DNA of 64,000 nucleotides from Bradyrhizobium zhengyangense (GTDB lineage: Bacteria > Pseudomonadota > Alphaproteobacteria > Rhizobiales > Xanthobacteraceae), in contig NZ_JAKLUA010000006.1 of NCBI RefSeq assembly GCF_022012435.1, forward strand, positions 124,001-188,000. Direction: 5' to 3'. Shown here piece after piece: positions 61,155-64,000 of this stretch. The position numbers were made by a program, and so were the translations under genes. Under the pieces are notes generated by a model. It saw only the letters and a program-made list of their open reading frames with translations, searched no databases and was not told the origin of the DNA. How positions within the stretch are numbered: position 1 is the first letter of the stretch; each line of letters begins with the position of its first letter.

Positions 61155-62683
61155 GCGAACCCACCAAACTCTCCGTCGCGCTCCACAACGAGACGGCCAC
61201 CGCGCAATTGATGGCCGACCTGGCGCTGCTGGTCGGCCCCGGCGACACCATCACGCTGACGGGCGATCTCGGCGCCGGCAAGACCGCCGCGGCGCGCAGC
61301 CTGATCCGCTATCTCGCCGGCGACGACGCGCTGGAAGTGCCGAGCCCGACCTTCACGCTGGTGCAGAGCTACGAGCTGCCGGCCTTTGCCGTGATGCATG
61401 CCGACCTCTACCGCGTCGAGGACGAGAGCGAGCTCGAGGAGATCGGATTGTCGCCGCTCCCGGATGCAACGCTGGTGCTGATCGAATGGCCCGAGCGGGC
61501 GCCATCGGCGATGCCTGCAGACCGCATCGACATCGCGCTGACGCACCGCCCGGCGCTGGGCTCGAATGCGCGCGCTGCCGATATCACCGGCTACGGCAAG
61601 AGTGCGCCCACCGTTGCGCGGCTGAAGGCGTTGCGCGAATTCCTCGACGCGTCAGGTCATCTCGACGCGACGCGCAAGCATATGCCGGGCGACGCCTCGA
61701 CGCGCTCCTATGCGCGCCTGATCCGCGACGACGGCGGCGTCATCCTCATGAACTCGCCGCAGCGCCCCGATGGTGCAGCTATCTACAATGGAAAGTCCTA
61801 CAGCGCCGCGGTGCATCTCGCTGAGAACATCAAGCCTTTCGTCGCCATCGACGAAGGTTTGCGCGCGGCAGGTATCTCGGCGCCGAAAATCCACCGTTGC
61901 GATCTCGACCACGGCTTTCTCATCTCGGAAGATTTCGGCAGCGAAGGCGTGATCGAAGGCGATCCGCCGCGGCCGATTCCCGAACGCTATGAGGCCGCGA
62001 CCGACGTGCTGGCCGTGCTCCACGGCAAGACGCTGCCGGAGACGCTGCCGCTGGACGGGCAGACTTACACCATTCCCGCCTGGCACACCGATGCGCTGCT
62101 GATCGAGATCGGCCTGATGCCGGAATGGTATCTGCCCGATCGCAACGCGCCGCTGAGCAACGAGAAGCGCGCGGAATTCTTTGCGATGTGGCGCGAGCTC
62201 CTGAAGAAACCGCTGGCCGCGCCAAAGACCTGGGTCATCCGCGACTACCACTCGCCCAACCTGATCTGGCTCGCGGACCGCGCCGGCATGGCGCGCGTCG
62301 GCGTGATCGACTTCCAGGACACCGTGCTGGGGCCGCACGCCTATGACGTGGTGTCGCTGCTTCAGGACGCCCGCATCGATGTGCCCGAGAGCCTCGAGCT
62401 GACGTTGCTGTCGCGCTACATCAAGGCGCGCCGCAAGGATGATGCGAGCTTCGATGCGGCCGGATTCGCCGAGCTCTATGCCATCATGTCGGCGCAGCGC
62501 AACACGCGCCTGCTCGGCACCTTCGCTCGCCTCAACCGCCGCGACGGCAAGCCGCATTATCTGCGCCACCAGCCGCGGATCTGGACCTATCTGCAGCGCT
62601 CGCTCGCGCATCCCGCCCTCGCGCATCTGCGCGACTGGTATCTCGCCAACGTGCCGCCGCCGCAAAAGCCGCCTGACCGCTGA
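61151..62683 (+). CDS. Bifunctional TsaE ATPase / AmgK-like sugar kinase
   Basis: A 510-residue fusion. Residues about 1-150 are TsaE, the ATPase of the t6A complex (LTGDLGAGKTAAARSLIRYL Walker A, SPTFTLVQSYE and HADLYRVEDESELEEIGL). Residues about 165-505 are an aminoglycoside-phosphotransferase fold like AmgK, the N-acetylmuramate/N-acetylglucosamine anomeric kinase: GDASTRSYARL, the catalytic IRDYHSPNLIW (Asp365, Asn370) and IDFQDTVLGPHAYDVVSL (Asp387). The start ATG 61151 overlaps divL by 4 bp. A MurU-like gene downstream supplies the next AmgK-MurU step. This fusion is common in Rhizobiales. Confidence 0.92.
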   Translation: MSEPTKLSVALHNETATAQLMADLALLVGPGDTITLTGDLGAGKTAAARSLIRYLAGDDALEVPSPTFTLVQSYELPAFAVMHADLYRVEDESELEEIGLSPLPDATLVLIEWPERAPSAMPADRIDIALTHRPALGSNARAADITGYGKSAPTVARLKALREFLDASGHLDATRKHMPGDASTRSYARLIRDDGGVILMNSPQRPDGAAIYNGKSYSAAVHLAENIKPFVAIDEGLRAAGISAPKIHRCDLDHGFLISEDFGSEGVIEGDPPRPIPERYEAATDVLAVLHGKTLPETLPLDGQTYTIPAWHTDALLIEIGLMPEWYLPDRNAPLSNEKRAEFFAMWRELLKKPLAAPKTWVIRDYHSPNLIWLADRAGMARVGVIDFQDTVLGPHAYDVVSLLQDARIDVPESLELTLLSRYIKARRKDDASFDAAGFAELYAIMSAQRNTRLLGTFARLNRRDGKPHYLRHQPRIWTYLQRSLAHPALAHLRDWYLANVPPPQKPPDR

Positions 62684-62772
62684 GCCGGAACCGGTTTACC
62701 GGCTGTTAGCCATCACGCCGGTATCATCGCCCGCGGGCCGCCGGACAAAGACGGGGCTGGAGCTTGAGGCAG

Positions 62773-63090
62773 ATGGCGGTCAAGACGGATCATCGCGGGA
62801 ATAGCAGGGTTGTTTTCGAACGCGGGATTTCGGCCCAGATGATGGGCATTGACGGCACCTGGCGTCGCGAATGCACCATGGAGGACGTCTCCGAGAGCGG
62901 CGCCAAGCTGACCATCGACGGCTCGGTCGAAGGCCTGCATCTGAAGGAATTTTTTCTGCTGCTGTCGTCGACAGGACTTGCGTACCGGCGCTGCGAACTG
63001 GCCTGGGTGAATGGCGACCAGATCGGCGTCAATTTCCTGAAAGTCGGCGACAAGAAGAAAAAGGCGCGGTCCACAGCCGTCGGGGCGTGA
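62773..63090 (+). CDS. PilZ-domain protein (c-di-GMP binding)
   Basis: A 105-residue single PilZ domain. The two c-di-GMP motifs are both present: RxxxR as RGNSR (residues 8-12) and DxSxxG as DVSESG (38-43). Binding is therefore plausible. ATG 62773 is chosen; TTG 62764 is the alternative. It lies 89 bp after the kinase fusion and 125 bp before the MurU-like gene. Nothing else is fused to it, so it must act on a partner. Confidence 0.88.
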   Translation: MAVKTDHRGNSRVVFERGISAQMMGIDGTWRRECTMEDVSESGAKLTIDGSVEGLHLKEFFLLLSSTGLAYRRCELAWVNGDQIGVNFLKVGDKKKKARSTAVGA

Positions 63091-63215
63091 CGGCAACACA
63101 CGTCGCACAACCGTCACGGCGGGTGGCTAAGGCCGTTTGAGATGCGGTGCGGCCTATCCTGGTCCGTGTTAGGATTGCTGCAAACGCGAATGATCGAGGT
63201 TCGAGAAGGCTAGGC

Positions 63216-63938
63216 ATGTCCGTCAAACCGACCAAAGCCATGGTGCTCGCCGCGGGGTTCGGCCTGCGCATGCGTCCGCTGACGGACAAGATGCCGAAGC
63301 CGATGGTGCCGGTGGCCGGCCAGCCGCTGCTCGACCACGTGCTCGACAAGCTCGCCCAGGCCGGCGTCACCGACGCGGTCGTCAACGTGCACTATCTGCC
63401 CGACCAGATCATCGAGCACACCGCAACGCGCCAGCATCCGCGCGTGACCATCTCGGACGAGCGCGACCAGGTGCTCGGCACCGGCGGCGGCGTGGTCAAG
63501 GCGCTGCCGCTGCTCGGCGACGCGCCGTTCTTCCACGTCAATTCCGACACGCTGTGGATCGACGGCGTCCGCTCCAATCTGACGCGGCTCGCGGAAAATT
63601 TCGACCCCGCAAGCATGGACATCCTGCTGCTGATGGCGCCGACCGCAACCAGCATCGGCTATAGCGGCCGCGGCGATTACGGCATGCTGCCCGACGGCGC
63701 CTTGCGCAAGCGCAAGGAGAAAGAGATCGTCCCGTTCGTCTATGCGGGCGCTGCGATCCTGTCGCCGAGGATCTTTGAAGGCGCGCCGCAAGGCGAATTC
63801 TCGCTGACCAAAATGTTCGACCGCGCCAATGAGCAGGAGCGCCTGTTCGGCCTCCGCCTCGACGGCGTCTGGATGCATGTCGGCACGCCAGATGCGGTGC
63901 ACGCCGCGGAAGAGGCGTTTCTGGAGAGCGTGGCGTAG
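63216..63938 (+). CDS. Sugar-1-phosphate nucleotidyltransferase, MurU-like
   Basis: A 240-residue NTP transferase. The fold begins MVLAAGFGLRMRPLTDKMPK (GxGxRxxPxT...PK signature), with PMVPVAGQPLLDHVLDKLAQ following. VLGTGGGVVKALPLLG is the sugar-binding region, and NSDTLW supplies the metal-binding Asp. Length and context with the AmgK-like kinase fit MurU, which makes UDP-MurNAc from MurNAc-1-phosphate, but a mannose- or glucose-1-phosphate enzyme is possible. ATG 63216 follows GAAGGCTAGGC. Confidence 0.85.
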   Translation: MSVKPTKAMVLAAGFGLRMRPLTDKMPKPMVPVAGQPLLDHVLDKLAQAGVTDAVVNVHYLPDQIIEHTATRQHPRVTISDERDQVLGTGGGVVKALPLLGDAPFFHVNSDTLWIDGVRSNLTRLAENFDPASMDILLLMAPTATSIGYSGRGDYGMLPDGALRKRKEKEIVPFVYAGAAILSPRIFEGAPQGEFSLTKMFDRANEQERLFGLRLDGVWMHVGTPDAVHAAEEAFLESVA

Positions 63939-64000
63939 GGCGCGAACAGCGGGGACGATTTCGGCCCACCCATATCCATTTGAAGCCGCCTCCCTATATT
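63939..64000. other. Window end, no gene seen
   Basis: 62 bp after the nucleotidyltransferase stop. I see neither terminator nor start of a further gene inside the window. Confidence 0.5.

Overview
The window is a continuous stretch of high-GC, densely packed chromosome from an alphaproteobacterium of the Bradyrhizobium group (Nitrobacteraceae, Hyphomicrobiales). The main indications are an Irr protein with the GCPWH haem-regulatory motif next to fabA-fabB, a separate Fur, a DivL-like Tyr-kinase, a TsaE-phosphotransferase fusion, and the dispersed palindromic repeats typical of Bradyrhizobium intergenic regions. I see no prophage, transposase, CRISPR array, rRNA or tRNA. The genome type is an inference from gene content, not from a database search.

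Layout. 1-11.4 kb: tail of a pirin, purC, gabD, a small GIY-YIG-like protein, a serine hydrolase, an acyl-CoA synthetase, adenosine kinase, murJ, trpS and an Nfu-type Fe-S scaffold. 11.5-22.3 kb: a long collinear run of tsaB-rimI-fur-HAD phosphatase-miaB-phoH-ybeY-corC-lnt, then an XRE regulator, an M20 peptidase and trmB, with a DUF2336 protein facing it. 23.6-34.2 kb: the classical rimP-nusA-ylxR-infB-rbfA-truB-rpsO-pnp translation/RNA-decay cluster, entered through an intrinsic terminator and containing a strongly structured pnp leader. 34.3-37.5 kb: divergent katG/oxyR. 37.5-42.2 kb: GNAT and GST genes, then fabA-fabB-fabI on the minus strand, divergent from irr. 42.2-50.4 kb: accessory and envelope genes (SH3 protein, 2-hydroxyacid dehydrogenase, membrane protein with an HETVGH motif, ThiF/MoeB-like enzyme, a protease-like exported protein without its catalytic His, GGT, a lone ParA-like ATPase). 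50.6-55.9 kb: mutM, then ubiE-ubiB-coaBC-dut. 56.0-58.5 kb: a small MAPEG-SDR-cupin-TetR operon. 58.6-63.9 kb: divL-like kinase, tsaE-amgK fusion, PilZ protein and a MurU-like nucleotidyltransferase.

The most unusual item is coaBC (54007-55467). The CoA-biosynthesis enzyme carries an N-terminal ribbon-helix-helix domain of the FitA/VapB antitoxin type. Two perfect 8-3-8 palindromes of the kind such antitoxins bind lie directly in front of its start. This suggests an antitoxin-like DNA-binding module captured by an essential metabolic enzyme, possibly making it autoregulatory. Second is the TetR-ended operon at 56.0 kb, where a perfect 20-bp palindrome fills the spacer between the -35 and -10 elements. 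Third is the divL/tsaE-amgK/pilZ/murU block, which puts a cell-cycle pseudokinase, tRNA t6A synthesis, peptidoglycan-sugar recycling and a c-di-GMP receptor in one transcriptional direction.

The housekeeping genes form functional groups: t6A tRNA modification (tsaB, tsaE), tRNA modification (miaB, trmB, truB), iron/peroxide response (fur, irr, katG, oxyR), unsaturated fatty acid synthesis (fabA, fabB, fabI), ubiquinone (ubiE, ubiB) and ribosome maturation (ybeY, rimP, rbfA, infB, nusA).
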